The notes: generated from the sequence alone by a model not told the origin. Positions 39,944-49,400 are shown, numbered from the stretch's first letter. The stretch is DNA of 64,000 nt from Corynebacterium breve (GCF_030252165.1 NZ_CP126969.1:1054001-1118000), one strand, 5' to 3'. A program made the numbers and translations.

Positions 39944-40807
39944 CTATCCTATCTGGAAAAGGTCGCTATCTAGGAGATTTAATAAGCGCTCGCGCAGGCG
40001 TGTTGCTTGCCGAGTTAATTTACGCTGGCGGTGAACGTACTCGGTCTTACCTTCCGGCGTTTCAATCGGCACCACCTCGAACCCGAGGGCGCGACAGTCG
40101 TACGGAGAAGCCTCCATGTCCAACTTTCGAGCCTGTACTGCCAGCTCGAAACAATCCAACAGTAGATCTCCAGGCACTAACGGTCCCATTTTGACCGCCC
40201 ATTTATACAGATCCATGCTCACGTGGACACACCCGGGCTGATCGTTAACTGCCTGAGTCTCCCTCTTCAACACAGTGAGGTTCAAAGGCAGAGCAGGCTT
40301 AGTAAAGAATCGGTAAGCATCATAATGAGTGCACTTCAAACGATGCTTGTCGACGACCGCATCCGTCCCCGCTGGGCCTAGCCGAAGCGGAAGATCATGC
40401 CGTGGCGCTTCGTCGTGGTACACCATTGCCCATTCGTGCAGGCCAAAACAGTCAAACTGAGGGGTGCGATGAATCGTCTTGGAAAGAAGTAGGTGGATTT
40501 CTTCTATGCCGTGGTAGCGCCGTTCAACAAAGCCTTGTGCATCGAACGTGACGGTGCCATCCTCGCTTAAAAGATAGTCCCGCCAGTGCGCCTGTGGAGC
40601 CTCACTGGCGTCTGCCATGCTGCGTCCAACCCCGGGGTGCCATTTGTACAGGTGGTTCGGCCGAAGCCGGTAATAGTCGAAAAGAAAGTCCCACACCGCG
40701 TGCTTCTCGCCTCTTCGCCGTCGCTCTAAGTGAGGCTCAACCCATTGAGCTGCTCGAGCGTGGTGCACCTCTTGCTCGGTCTGCCAAGCCTGTCGAGAAA
40801 GAAGCAC
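39944..40807 (-). CDS. Conserved actinobacterial protein of unknown function
   Basis: A 287-residue soluble protein. Notable segments are KHAVWDFLFDYYRLRPNHLY, FDCFGLHEWAMVYH, HRLKCTHYDAYRFFT and a final Arg-rich helix LTRQATRLRERLLNLL. Homologues are often labelled 3-methyladenine DNA glycosylase, but I see no helix-hairpin-helix or known glycosylase motif, so that name is not adopted. It is rich in His, Tyr and Trp, which may suggest a metal or haem site. GTG at 40807 lies 3 nt after the preceding CNNM stop, so it is cotranscribed. Confidence 0.82.
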   Translation of the reverse strand: MLLSRQAWQTEQEVHHARAAQWVEPHLERRRRGEKHAVWDFLFDYYRLRPNHLYKWHPGVGRSMADASEAPQAHWRDYLLSEDGTVTFDAQGFVERRYHGIEEIHLLLSKTIHRTPQFDCFGLHEWAMVYHDEAPRHDLPLRLGPAGTDAVVDKHRLKCTHYDAYRFFTKPALPLNLTVLKRETQAVNDQPGCVHVSMDLYKWAVKMGPLVPGDLLLDCFELAVQARKLDMEASPYDCRALGFEVVPIETPEGKTEYVHRQRKLTRQATRLRERLLNLLDSDLFQIG

Positions 40808-40810
40808 GAT

Positions 40811-41875
40811 CTATGCTTCTTCGACGCTGTTTTCGTGGGTCCAGTCTGTCACGGTGCCAACGTATTCTTCGATAAGGTCTTCGAGTGCAATGATGCCTAC
40901 GAGTTCTCCGCCTAGACGGACCTGCGCCATGTGTGCGCTGCGACGGTGCATTGATGTCAGGGCCTCGTCGAGAGTCCCGGTGCCTTCAACAATGCTCAGC
41001 GGTCGAATGCGTTTGAGCGGAATTCTTACGTTAGCTTCATCGGATTCGAGAAGGTCGAGTACATCCTTGACGTGGATATAGCCCAACAATGCGCCTGCGG
41101 TGCCAGAAACAGGGAAGCGGGAAAAGCCGGTCTCGCGGACAGCCTCTTCGAGGTCGGACATCGGGATGCCGCCTGGGCGATTTTCTACGCTGCGCACTTG
41201 TTCCATAGGGATCAAGACGTCTTTCAAACTCAAAGAGTCAGTGTCTAAGGCTTTTGCAAGGCGAGCGGTTTCTTCAGCATCGAGAAGACCTTCTTGGCTG
41301 GATTCCTGAATCATCGATGCGAGCTGAACCTCGTCCACCGTGGAATCAAGTTCATCCTTTTGTTCCACGCCCACGGCACGCAGGGTGATGCGCGCAATCC
41401 AGTTGAGGAAACGGATGATCGGGCCGGTGAGTTTCACCCAGACGTCCATAGCTGGGGTCAGCCACATCGCGAGTGATTCCGGACCAGAGATCGCGATATT
41501 CTTCGGAACCATCTCGCCGAACAGAATGTGCAGGTAGGTGATGATTGCCAAAGCCAGCACGAAAGAAATCGGGTGAATCAGCTCGGGAGAAATGCCCCAC
41601 GACAGAAATGGTTCTTCCAAAAAGTGTGCAACGGCAGGTTCGGCGACTTTACCTAGGATCAGCGAACAGATGGTGATGCCAAACTGCGCTCCCGCTAGAT
41701 AAATTGATAAATGCTCGGTGGCATTGATGACGCGCTTGGCGCCCGCCTGACCTTGGGCCACTAGGGAATCGAGTCGGTCGCGTCGAGAAGAGATTAAGGA
41801 AAACTCGGCCGCGACGAAGAAAGCATTGGCTAGGAGCAGCAAGGCGATCAGCAAGATAGTAAGCCAAATACTCAC
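40811..41875 (-). CDS. CNNM/CBS-domain membrane transporter (CorC/HlyC type), second copy
   Basis: A 354-residue protein: DUF21/CNNM membrane domain with about four helices (1-150; NAFFVAAEFSLISSRRDRLD, AGAQFGITICSLILGKVAEP, FGEMVPKNIAIS), then a CBS pair (about 205-335) with RSVENRPGGIPMSDLEE. The C-terminal CorC/HlyC domain is absent or very short. CNNM proteins transport or sense magnesium; the older hemolysin label is misleading. Its ATG overlaps the stop of the upstream paralogue by 4 nt. Confidence 0.92.
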   Translation of the reverse strand: MSIWLTILLIALLLLANAFFVAAEFSLISSRRDRLDSLVAQGQAGAKRVINATEHLSIYLAGAQFGITICSLILGKVAEPAVAHFLEEPFLSWGISPELIHPISFVLALAIITYLHILFGEMVPKNIAISGPESLAMWLTPAMDVWVKLTGPIIRFLNWIARITLRAVGVEQKDELDSTVDEVQLASMIQESSQEGLLDAEETARLAKALDTDSLSLKDVLIPMEQVRSVENRPGGIPMSDLEEAVRETGFSRFPVSGTAGALLGYIHVKDVLDLLESDEANVRIPLKRIRPLSIVEGTGTLDEALTSMHRRSAHMAQVRLGGELVGIIALEDLIEEYVGTVTDWTHENSVEEA

Positions 41876-43254
41876 GACTGATACTCCTTCGCGTCCTCAT
41901 CGGAAATAGGTGTGAGGATCGCTCGGTCAACGCGGCGATCATCCATCACAGTTACTCGCGCGATCCAGCGTCCGCGGATGCCGGACTCAAACTCCTCCAT
42001 TGCATCGTTTTCGGTTTGGGGGAGCAAAACCACGTCGCCAACATTGGGAATCGATCCCTTCGTTGCCATAATCAAGCCGCCAAGGGTTTCAAAAGGGCCG
42101 TCTGGAGCTGTATAACCTATGCGCTGAGGAAGCTCGTCTAGGCGCACCAGGCCCGAGATCTCCCAGGAGGAACCAAAACGCTGGAAGTCGCGCTCGGATT
42201 CTATGTCGTCATACTCGTCGTAAACTTCGCCAAGAATCTCTTCAACAACGTCTTCGATGGTAACTAGGCCTTGAGTGCCTCCGTATTCGTCGGCAACCAT
42301 GATTACCTGCGATCCCGCGGAGCGGACGCGATTGAGCACCGAGTCGCCGTCGAGAGTCCCAGGGACGTAGGGGACAGACTTCGCAATCGAGTCCAAGGTG
42401 GTGGTGGCCCGCTCATCGCGCGGGATGGAAAAGGCATCTTTGATGTGCACCACCCCGACGGTCTCGTCGAGGTCGCCGCGTCGAACTGGGAAGCGCGAGT
42501 GGCCGGTTTCTCGTGCCAGTGCAATGAGCTCCGATACTGTGTCTTCGACGTCAAGGGAGTTGATTGTTGCCCGGGGAGTCATAAATTCTTCGGCGGTAGT
42601 CTCTCCAAAGCGGAGGGAACGATCTAGCATGCGAGCGGTTGAGGCATCCAATCCTCCGGACTGCGCTGAGTTACGCACCAATGCACCGAGTTCTTCCGGT
42701 GAACGAGCAGAAGCCGGTTCGTCGGAAGGTTGGAAACCAAGCTTGCGCACAAACCAGTTTGCAGAGGCATTCATGGCTTTGATGAACCACTTAAGCACCA
42801 CGTTGAAGGCGTTGACCGGCGGAACGACGAACCGTGCCACTCCGAGGGGATTCGTAATGGCCCAGTTCTTTGGAACCAACTCTCCGAACACCATCGACAG
42901 GAATGTCGCCACGATCAATGCCAGGACCAAAGCGACGGCACTGGAAGCTGTTTCCGACAACCCCACAAGTTCTAACAGGGGCGTGAAGTACTCAGAAAGT
43001 ACTGGCTCTGCCAAGAACCCGGTAGCCAACGTGGTCACCGTGATTCCGAGCTGAGCACCAGACAACACAAAGGAGAGGTTCTGGTAGTCACGTTGCACCG
43101 CCCGGGCGCGACGATCATTTTTCTCGTTGACGTGTTGGTCAATGGTGGAGCGCTCGAGGCCAGTAAGGGCGAATTCAATCGCAACGAACAGACCTGTCGA
43201 CGCTGTCAGCAAAATGAAGCCGATCAGCGAAACGATGGATAAGACTATGTCCAT
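41872..43254 (-). CDS. CNNM/CBS-domain membrane transporter (CorC/HlyC type), first copy
   Basis: A 460-residue paralogue with the full architecture: CNNM membrane domain (1-190; GLFVAIEFALTGLERSTID, SGAQLGITVTTLATGFLAEP, FGELVPKNWAIT), a CBS pair (about 215-345; MTPRATINSLDVEDTVSEL and VADEYGGTQGLVTIEDVVEEI) and a C-terminal CorC/HlyC domain (about 360-445). It heads the leftward run CNNM, CNNM, unknown, VWA. Tandem CNNM genes of unequal length are common in actinobacteria and may form a heterodimer. Confidence 0.93.
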   Translation of the reverse strand: MDIVLSIVSLIGFILLTASTGLFVAIEFALTGLERSTIDQHVNEKNDRRARAVQRDYQNLSFVLSGAQLGITVTTLATGFLAEPVLSEYFTPLLELVGLSETASSAVALVLALIVATFLSMVFGELVPKNWAITNPLGVARFVVPPVNAFNVVLKWFIKAMNASANWFVRKLGFQPSDEPASARSPEELGALVRNSAQSGGLDASTARMLDRSLRFGETTAEEFMTPRATINSLDVEDTVSELIALARETGHSRFPVRRGDLDETVGVVHIKDAFSIPRDERATTTLDSIAKSVPYVPGTLDGDSVLNRVRSAGSQVIMVADEYGGTQGLVTIEDVVEEILGEVYDEYDDIESERDFQRFGSSWEISGLVRLDELPQRIGYTAPDGPFETLGGLIMATKGSIPNVGDVVLLPQTENDAMEEFESGIRGRWIARVTVMDDRRVDRAILTPISDEDAKEYQS

Positions 43255-43288
43255 GAGCTATACGACGCCACTTCAGGTGAGCTGTGGT

Positions 43289-44605
43289 CTAGCGTCCGTT
43301 CTTCCTTGAGTTGCTGCGACGTCCGGCTTTCGGACGCCCGGTGCCCCTGCCACGGTTTGACCTCGACGCTGAACCACGTGAATTGCCCTGTGAGCGATTC
43401 TTGGTGGGCTGTGTCGCCTGCCCGGGAGGAGGAAGCGGTGAACCTTGAGGTTTTCGCGCTCCCGTTATCTTAGCTAAAGCGTCTGATTCTGGCGTTACTT
43501 GGATAGCGCGTGCCTTCACTCCAGCTTTATTAAGCAGCGTTTCGACTTCCTTTTCCTGCTCATCCATGACCAAGGTAACCACGGTTCCCGAGGTGCCCGC
43601 GCGTGCAGTACGTCCAGCGCGATGAAGATACGCCTTGTGCTCTGCCGGCGGATCAACGTGTACTACGAGTGAGACATCGTCGATATCGATGCCACGAGCT
43701 GCAATGTCTGTAGCTACGAGAACTGGTGACGATCCATCAGAGAATCCTTCCAACGCCCGGGTACGCGCGCCCTGGCCCTTATCGCCGTGAATCCCTTGTG
43801 CGTGAATGCCTTCGCGGCGCAGCTTCTTTACCTGGCGGTCTACGCCATGCTTGGTGCGCATAAACATGATGGTCTTGCCCTCGCGAGCACCGATACGCAT
43901 GACAATGTCGTTGCGCTGCTCACGGCCACCAACGAGGAGTCGATAGTGCTCCATGGTGTCGACGGCGGCCTCCACTGGCGCAGTGGAGTGAGTGACCGGG
44001 GCATTCATGTAGCGCTGAACGAGCTTGTCGACGTCTCCGTCAAGCGTTGCAGAAAACAATAGCCGCTGGCCGTCTTTCGGCGTTCGATCCATGAGTTTTC
44101 TTACCTGCGGCAAAAATCCCATATCCGCCATCTGGTCGGCTTCGTCGATAGCGGTGATCTCGACCTGATCCAGGAAAAGCTTACGCTGGTTAATTAAGTC
44201 TTCTGCTCGTCCAGGTGTTGCCACGAGCAGATCTACTGGGGCGGCAAGCGAACGGATGTGATTGTTTATGTTGACTCCACCGACGATGTCAAGAACACGC
44301 AATCCGAGTGCGGCGGCCGCATCCTCTAGTCGTTCTCTGGTTTGAGTTGCCAGCTCGCGCGTCGGTGAAAGCACCAAACCACGGGGGTGTCCTGGCCTTG
44401 AGGGCCTGCCTGCTAGCTGGGCCAGCATTGGGAGTCCAAAGGTGAACGTCTTGCCAGATCCAGTCGGGCCGCGGCCTAGAACGTCACGCCCGGCCAACGC
44501 ATCAGGGATCGCTGCTTCCTGAATCGGAAACGGCTCTGTGATGCCCTGTTTGCCCAAAACTGTGACGATGGGGCGTGGCAAGCCAAGATCGGCGAAAGTT
44601 GTCAT
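43289..44605 (-). CDS. DEAD-box RNA helicase
   Basis: A 438-residue helicase with all motifs: Q motif FPIQEAAIPDAL, I GPTGSGKTFTF, Ia PTRELATQ, II DEAD, III SATLD, IV TIMFMRTKHGVD, V ATDIAARGID and VI HRAGRTARAG. The last 60 residues are a basic Arg/Gly/Ser/Asn tail (RSNRGRGTGRPKAGRRSNSR) suited to RNA binding. The ATG at 44605 lacks a Shine-Dalgarno but has TACAGT 7 nt upstream, so a leaderless start is favoured over the in-frame GTG at 44638. Confidence 0.93.
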   Translation of the reverse strand: MTTFADLGLPRPIVTVLGKQGITEPFPIQEAAIPDALAGRDVLGRGPTGSGKTFTFGLPMLAQLAGRPSRPGHPRGLVLSPTRELATQTRERLEDAAAALGLRVLDIVGGVNINNHIRSLAAPVDLLVATPGRAEDLINQRKLFLDQVEITAIDEADQMADMGFLPQVRKLMDRTPKDGQRLLFSATLDGDVDKLVQRYMNAPVTHSTAPVEAAVDTMEHYRLLVGGREQRNDIVMRIGAREGKTIMFMRTKHGVDRQVKKLRREGIHAQGIHGDKGQGARTRALEGFSDGSSPVLVATDIAARGIDIDDVSLVVHVDPPAEHKAYLHRAGRTARAGTSGTVVTLVMDEQEKEVETLLNKAGVKARAIQVTPESDALAKITGARKPQGSPLPPPGQATQPTKNRSQGNSRGSASRSNRGRGTGRPKAGRRSNSRKNGR

Positions 44606-44679
44606 TATTTGAACTGTACTCGTCCCTGCGACTGACACAAAAGAATTACCAGTGAGTCTATCGGATACGAGCGATAGAA

Positions 44680-44710
44680 AAGGCGCCCAACGGAATCCGT
44701 AGGGCGCCTT
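44680..44710 (-). terminator. Terminator of gnd
   Basis: AAGGCGCCC and GGGCGCCTT form a 9-bp stem around a 13-nt loop, about 20 nt after the gnd stop in the leftward direction and followed there by TTTTC. Positions are good to one base. Confidence 0.88.
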
Positions 44711-44730
44711 CGTCGTGAAGCAATCAGACC

Positions 44731-46188
44731 TTAGGCTTCAATCTCAGAGCGGTCGCCTGACCACTGAGTGTGGAAAGTGCCTTCTTTGTCGATGCGCTTG
44801 TAGGTATGCGCACCGAAGAAGTCGCGCTGGCCCTGGACGATCGCGGCAGGCAGGCGCTCTGCACGCAACGAATCGTAGTAGGACAGGGAAGAGGTGAACA
44901 CTGGTGCTGGGAGACCCAGACGGGTTGCGTAAACGACGACGTTTCGCCACGAGTCCATGAGATCCTTGAGCTCGCCGTTGAAGTACGGATCGAGCAGGAG
45001 CGAGGCCAACTCTGGGTTGTTGTCGTAGGCTTCCTTGATGCGCTCGAGGAATACGGCGCGGATGATGCAGCCGTTACGCCAAATCATCGCCATGTCGCCG
45101 GGGTTGATGCCCCAGTTGTATTCAGCGGAACCAGCCTTGATCTCGTCGAAGCCCTGTGCGTATGCAACAAGCTTGGAGGCGTACAGGGCCTTTCGAACTT
45201 CCTCGATAAAGTCGTCTTTGGAAATTCCCAGATCGTCGAAGGTCTGCAGGGCTCCCGTTGGAAGGTTGCCCTGCGCTGCCGCGCGTTGATCCAAGGAAGA
45301 GGAGAGTGCGCGGGCGAAAACGGCCTCGCCGATGCCAGTCGTAGGGATACCTAGATCGAGAGCTTCCTTCACGGTCCAGCGTCCGGTGCCCTTCTGGCCA
45401 GCGGCGTCAAGGATGACATCTACCAGCGGCTTACCTGTCTCCGCATCAACTTGGCGAAGCACTTCGACAGTGATCTCGATGAGGTAGGAGTTCAAGTCGC
45501 CCTTGTTCCACTCCGCGAAGATGTCGGCGATCTCGGCCGGAGTCAAACCGGCACCGAAACGTAGCAATTGGTACGCCTCGCCGATGACCTGCATGTCTGC
45601 ATACTCGATGCCGTTGTGAACCATCTTGACAAAGTGGCCAGCACCGTCTGGGCCAACGTGAGTAACGCACGGGGTACCGTCGTCTGCACGGGCCGCAATC
45701 GACTCGAGCAGAGGGCCCAGGGTCTCCCAAGATTCTTTCGGTCCGCCAGGCATGATCGATGGCCCTTTAAGCGCGCCTTCTTCGCCGCCGGAGATGCCCG
45801 CGCCGACGAAGTGGCGGTTGCGTTCGGCAACCTCCTTCTCGCGGCGAATGGTGTCGTTGAAAAGTGCGTTGCCACCGTCGATGATGATGTCGCCGTCGTC
45901 CATGGCTTCTGCGAGCTGGTCAATGACAGCGTCGGTGGCTTTTCCTGCCTGGACCATGATGATGGCCTTACGCGGCTTTTCAAGCGAGGCGACGAACTCT
46001 TCGATGGTTTCACCAGCGACGAAATCGCCGGTGTCTGCGAAGTCATCCATGAATTGCTGGGTCTTGGCAAACGTGCGATTGTAAACGGCGACCTTGTGGC
46101 CGCGGGATGCGAAGTTGCGAGCGAGGTTGGACCCCATGACTGCGAGGCCAACGACGCCGATCTGTGCGAGAGATTCAGGAGTGGTCAT
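44731..46188 (-). CDS. gnd: 6-phosphogluconate dehydrogenase, decarboxylating
   Basis: A 485-residue enzyme of the oxidative pentose-phosphate pathway, converting 6-phosphogluconate to ribulose-5-phosphate with NADP reduction. The Rossmann motif GVVGLAVMGSNLARN is near residue 11; catalytic region GISGGEEGALKGPSIMPGG, KMVHNGIEYADMQ and KGTGRWTVKEA follow. Length is that of the long (E. coli-like) form. ATG at 46188 is chosen: TACTAT ends 7 nt upstream, giving a leaderless start, while the longer reading from 46218 has no support. Confidence 0.97.
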   Translation of the reverse strand: MTTPESLAQIGVVGLAVMGSNLARNFASRGHKVAVYNRTFAKTQQFMDDFADTGDFVAGETIEEFVASLEKPRKAIIMVQAGKATDAVIDQLAEAMDDGDIIIDGGNALFNDTIRREKEVAERNRHFVGAGISGGEEGALKGPSIMPGGPKESWETLGPLLESIAARADDGTPCVTHVGPDGAGHFVKMVHNGIEYADMQVIGEAYQLLRFGAGLTPAEIADIFAEWNKGDLNSYLIEITVEVLRQVDAETGKPLVDVILDAAGQKGTGRWTVKEALDLGIPTTGIGEAVFARALSSSLDQRAAAQGNLPTGALQTFDDLGISKDDFIEEVRKALYASKLVAYAQGFDEIKAGSAEYNWGINPGDMAMIWRNGCIIRAVFLERIKEAYDNNPELASLLLDPYFNGELKDLMDSWRNVVVYATRLGLPAPVFTSSLSYYDSLRAERLPAAIVQGQRDFFGAHTYKRIDKEGTFHTQWSGDRSEIEA

Positions 46189-46283
46189 AATCTCAATAGT
46201 ACGCAACAGTGAGCTCAAAATCAGGAAATTGCCCGCTTAAATATGATCATTATTCCGAGGATTTGCGTGTACCCTCAATAGCC

Positions 46284-46718
46284 ATGAACCTCACCCGTCT
46301 CCTTGAAGCTGCCGATCACCCGTTGACTTCGGAAGATCTCGAAGAAATCAACTCCACTTCGACTCAGTTCGATTCCTTCATCGGTACGAAGTTTTCCAAA
46401 ATTACGCCCGAAGAGGTCGTAGCCCAGGTTGAAGTAGGCCCGCACCTCTTCCAGCCCGTCGGGATCGTAAACGGCGGCGCCTTTGCAGCGATCGCCGAAT
46501 CAGTCGGTTCAATCGCAGGCATCGTTGCAGCTGGCGCTCCGGTTGTTGGAGTAACCAATTCCACTGATTTCTTTCGGAGCGTCAAGAGCGGGGTTATCGT
46601 CGCAACGGCCACACCAGTGCATCTTGGCCGTACCACTCAGCTCTGGCGCATTGAGATGCTTAACGACGACCGTCTCGTCGCAACCAGCTCGCTGCGCACG
46701 ATGGTTATGCGCGACTAG
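46284..46718 (+). CDS. PaaI-like hotdog-fold thioesterase
   Basis: A 144-residue hotdog thioesterase. The signature HLFQPVGIVNGGAFAAIAES carries the conserved Gly-Gly before the long helix, then VVGVTNSTDFFRSVKSGVIVATATPVHLGRTTQLW. The acyl-CoA substrate is unknown. It is next to gnd in C. glutamicum too. TACCCT at 46269-46274 lies about 9 nt before the ATG with no Shine-Dalgarno, which would allow a leaderless transcript. It converges on corA with 9 nt between stops. Confidence 0.9.
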   Translation: MNLTRLLEAADHPLTSEDLEEINSTSTQFDSFIGTKFSKITPEEVVAQVEVGPHLFQPVGIVNGGAFAAIAESVGSIAGIVAAGAPVVGVTNSTDFFRSVKSGVIVATATPVHLGRTTQLWRIEMLNDDRLVATSSLRTMVMRD

Positions 46719-46727
46719 GCGTAGCAA

Positions 46728-47789
46728 CTACAGCCAGTTGTTTCGCCTGAACCACCAAAACATTAATAGGACAACAAGCAGCATCAACAGCAGCGCTACG
46801 GGATAGCCGTAGCGCGAATCAAGTTCGGGCATGTGAGTGAAGTTCATTCCATAGATGCCGGCGATCAAGGTTGGCGCCGCCGCCATACCAACCACTGCAG
46901 AGATCGTGCGCATGTCCGAGTTCTGTTGCATGGTCACTTTTGCCACCGAGGCATCGAGCAGCGAGGACAGCCGCTCGTCAAAGCCCGCGACTTGGTCGTT
47001 GACAATCATGGCGTTGTCCAACACGTCGCGGAAATACGACCGGATCTGTTTGCCAAGCACATCCTTGTTCGCGGCGATACCGGTGCGCAGTGCCGGACCC
47101 AGGGGAGCGGTGGCGTGCTTCATCTCCAAGATCTCTCGCTTGTACATGTAGATCTTGTCAATGTTGATTTTGCGCTCTGGAGTGAATACCTCATTCTCCA
47201 ACTCGTCGACGTCGGCCGATAGCGCAGCGGTGGCCACGGAATAGTCTTCGACCAAGTCGTTAGCAATCTTCCATGCGATCGCCGCTGGCCCCAAAGCCGT
47301 CAGTTCTGGCTCTTGGTCAAGCTCCTGTGCGAGCCTGTTAAGCCACGCATTGTGGCGGACAGAAATGATGAAATCTCTCCCGATAAGCATCTGCGCTTCT
47401 CCGGTAGAGATGATCTGACGCGCATCTGTTACTTCTTCGTCATCGGCGTAGTTGACGGAGCGAACGACGATGAACAATTGGTCGTCGTAGCGTTCTACCT
47501 TAGGGCGTTGGTGAGCTAAAACGGCATCTTCGACGATAAGTTTGTGGATGCTAAAAGCATCGGCGACGCGCTCCATCTGAGCATTGTCTGGTTCTTTGAG
47601 AGAGAGCCAGACGAATCCGTCTGAAGCCTCGTGTGCTTTTTCTAGTGCAGAGCTAAAGTGATACTCCCCGGGGAGTCTTTTGCCCTCGTGGTAGACGTAG
47701 CAATGGTCAATTGAGCGCTCCACCGGAACAGTCATTCGTGGCGAAGGTTTCGCTGCTTTGCCGTTCATGCGAGGCAAAAGTGGAGGCAT
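46728..47789 (-). CDS. corA: CorA-type magnesium transporter
   Basis: A 353-residue CorA family channel. The cytoplasmic alpha/beta funnel covers about 1-290, with the long stalk helix ending in QNSDMRTISAVVGMAAAPTLIAGIYGMNF; the selectivity motif GMN is in the first membrane helix loop, then a second helix (YPVALLLMLLVVLLMFWWF) and basic tail RRNNWL. The acidic loop MPELDSRYGYP between helices is normal. The in-frame ATG 18 codons downstream (MTVPVERSID) is an alternative start. Confidence 0.95.
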   Translation of the reverse strand: MPPLLPRMNGKAAKPSPRMTVPVERSIDHCYVYHEGKRLPGEYHFSSALEKAHEASDGFVWLSLKEPDNAQMERVADAFSIHKLIVEDAVLAHQRPKVERYDDQLFIVVRSVNYADDEEVTDARQIISTGEAQMLIGRDFIISVRHNAWLNRLAQELDQEPELTALGPAAIAWKIANDLVEDYSVATAALSADVDELENEVFTPERKINIDKIYMYKREILEMKHATAPLGPALRTGIAANKDVLGKQIRSYFRDVLDNAMIVNDQVAGFDERLSSLLDASVAKVTMQQNSDMRTISAVVGMAAAPTLIAGIYGMNFTHMPELDSRYGYPVALLLMLLVVLLMFWWFRRNNWL

Positions 47790-47837
47790 GTTATCTCCTT
47801 CGTCACTGATTTGATTTCACTGCCTATACTAAAGGTT

Positions 47838-48467
47838 ATGCCAACCTGGAAAGAAGTTACCGCTGCCAATCCTTCCCACTCGGAAAGCTACGCTCGCCGT
47901 TGGAAGCGAATGGAAGAACAGGGACATGATATCAATGGCGAGGCCCGATTGATTGATGCCATCGCCCCACGCGACGCCCGCATTTTGGATGCAGGATGTG
48001 GGCAAGGCCGTGTCGGCGGATACTTGGCGGAACAAGGGCATACCGTAGTTGGCACTGATATCGATGAGATTCTCATCGACTATGCCCAAAAACTCTATCC
48101 TGATTCCGCCTGGTACGTCGGGGACTTGAGTAAGGATCCGATCCCCGAGGGCAACTTCGATATTGCCGTCTCTGCTGGCAACGTGATGGGCTTCCTCGAT
48201 CCCAATGGTCGCAGAGAAGCTCTGCAGCACGTCTACGATGCCTTGCGCGGAGACGGACGTTTCGTTGTTGGTTTTGGGGCTGGGCGTGGCTGGGATTTCC
48301 CAGACTTCATTGCCCTGACGAAAGATGTTGGTTTTAACGTAGAGATCCTTTTTGAATCGTGGGATCTAGCACCATTCGATGAAGAATCGACATTCCTTGT
48401 TGCTTTCCTCCGCAAACCAGCTTTGTCGGTCGATGAGCAGACACTGCTGGGCAACATGAGGAACTAG
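47838..48467 (+). CDS. SAM-dependent methyltransferase
   Basis: A 209-residue class I methyltransferase with motif I ARILDAGCGQGRVGGYLAEQ (about 47-66), the acidic motif VVGTDIDEILIDYA and motif IV in FDIAVSAGNVMGF. It resembles small-molecule methyltransferases; no substrate can be assigned. A consensus TATACT at 47825-47830 ends exactly 7 nt before the ATG, strong evidence for a leaderless mRNA. It diverges from corA. Confidence 0.9.
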   Translation: MPTWKEVTAANPSHSESYARRWKRMEEQGHDINGEARLIDAIAPRDARILDAGCGQGRVGGYLAEQGHTVVGTDIDEILIDYAQKLYPDSAWYVGDLSKDPIPEGNFDIAVSAGNVMGFLDPNGRREALQHVYDALRGDGRFVVGFGAGRGWDFPDFIALTKDVGFNVEILFESWDLAPFDEESTFLVAFLRKPALSVDEQTLLGNMRN

Positions 48468-48480
48468 TTTTAGGAAAAGT

Positions 48481-48513
48481 CATCGGCCTAGGCGAATAGC
48501 GCCTAGGCCGATG
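48481..48513. terminator. Hairpin between converging methyltransferase and pflA
   Basis: CATCGGCCTAGGC (48481-48493) and GCCTAGGCCGATG (48501-48513) form a perfect 13-bp stem with a 7-nt loop. It lies 14 nt from each stop and can serve both directions; T-runs are weak (TTGGTT on plus, CTTTTCC on minus). Confidence 0.8.
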
Positions 48514-48527
48514 TTGGTTGTGCCTAG

Positions 48528-49400
48528 TTAGAATGTGGTCAGACCACGGCTTTTGAAAATGCCCCGGACATGGTCCAACAGCTCTCTTGAAGGGGGAGTG
48601 ACATCGTCCAGGGTGTATTCCATTCCGATGTTTTGCCACTTGTCCGCACCCATATTGTGAAAGGGGAGGACCTCTACACGCTCAACGTTGTCTTTCCACT
48701 TTTCGACGATATCAGCAACGTTGTTCACGTTTTCATCGGAATCAGTCAAGCCTGGGACCAGTACAAAACGGACCCACACCTTCTTGCCTAGGCGGTTTAG
48801 CCGATTGCCGAAATCGATAGTCGGTTGCAGCGTTCGGCTGGTCACCTTCATGTAGGTATCTTCGTCACCGGACTTTACGTCAAGGAGCACAAGATCGATC
48901 GACTCCAAGTCTTCGTCGGTAAGCCTCGAACCGAGGTTGCCGGAGGTGTCGATGGTGGTGTGGATACCTGCGTCATGAACCTCTTTGAGAACTCGCCGCG
49001 TGAACGCAATCTGGAACAGTGGCTCGCCACCGGAGATTGTCAGGCCACCGCCCGAGGCATTGAACACCGGTCGATAACGGATGACGCGCTTTACAACGTC
49101 TTCGACGCGCTCGAGCGTGCCCTCCTTCATTTCCATGGTGTCCGGGTTGTGGCAGTACAGACAGCGTAGAGGACATCCCGACATGAAGATGGTCATGCGG
49201 GTGCCTGGCCCATCGACGGCGGTGACGAGTTCCCATGAGTGGACAAGCCCGATATCGCCAGTGCGGCGAGACTCCATTAGTTCTGGTCTAGTGAACTCAG
49301 AATCGTCGAAATCGGTTCCTAGTCCCGCAGCTATGCCGCGGACCTTTTCGCCCTGCTCAGGTTCGAGGGAAACTACACCTGTGATGCCGTCTTGTGCCAT
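48528..49400 (-). CDS. pflA: Pyruvate formate-lyase activating enzyme
   Basis: A 290-residue radical-SAM glycyl-radical activase. The [4Fe-4S] motif CPLRCLYC has Cys76, Cys80 and Cys83; the SAM-contact blocks GGGLTISGGEPLFQ and TIDTSGNLGS follow, then LLDVKSGDEDTYMKVT. It makes the glycyl radical on PFL. E. coli PflA has 246 residues; here about 44 extra residues precede the conserved LVHSWELVTAVDGPGTR. The ATG has GGAG about 7 nt upstream; an internal ATG (MESRRTGDIG) is possible. It is the last gene of the pfl operon, 27 nt after the small glycyl-radical subunit, and is the enzyme that would have to recognise that separate subunit. Confidence 0.95.
   Translation of the reverse strand: MAQDGITGVVSLEPEQGEKVRGIAAGLGTDFDDSEFTRPELMESRRTGDIGLVHSWELVTAVDGPGTRMTIFMSGCPLRCLYCHNPDTMEMKEGTLERVEDVVKRVIRYRPVFNASGGGLTISGGEPLFQIAFTRRVLKEVHDAGIHTTIDTSGNLGSRLTDEDLESIDLVLLDVKSGDEDTYMKVTSRTLQPTIDFGNRLNRLGKKVWVRFVLVPGLTDSDENVNNVADIVEKWKDNVERVEVLPFHNMGADKWQNIGMEYTLDDVTPPSRELLDHVRGIFKSRGLTTF

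Noticed and set aside
39944..40807. Annotation as 3-methyladenine DNA glycosylase
   Set aside because: I see no helix-hairpin-helix, AlkA or Tag signature; the label appears to be propagated.
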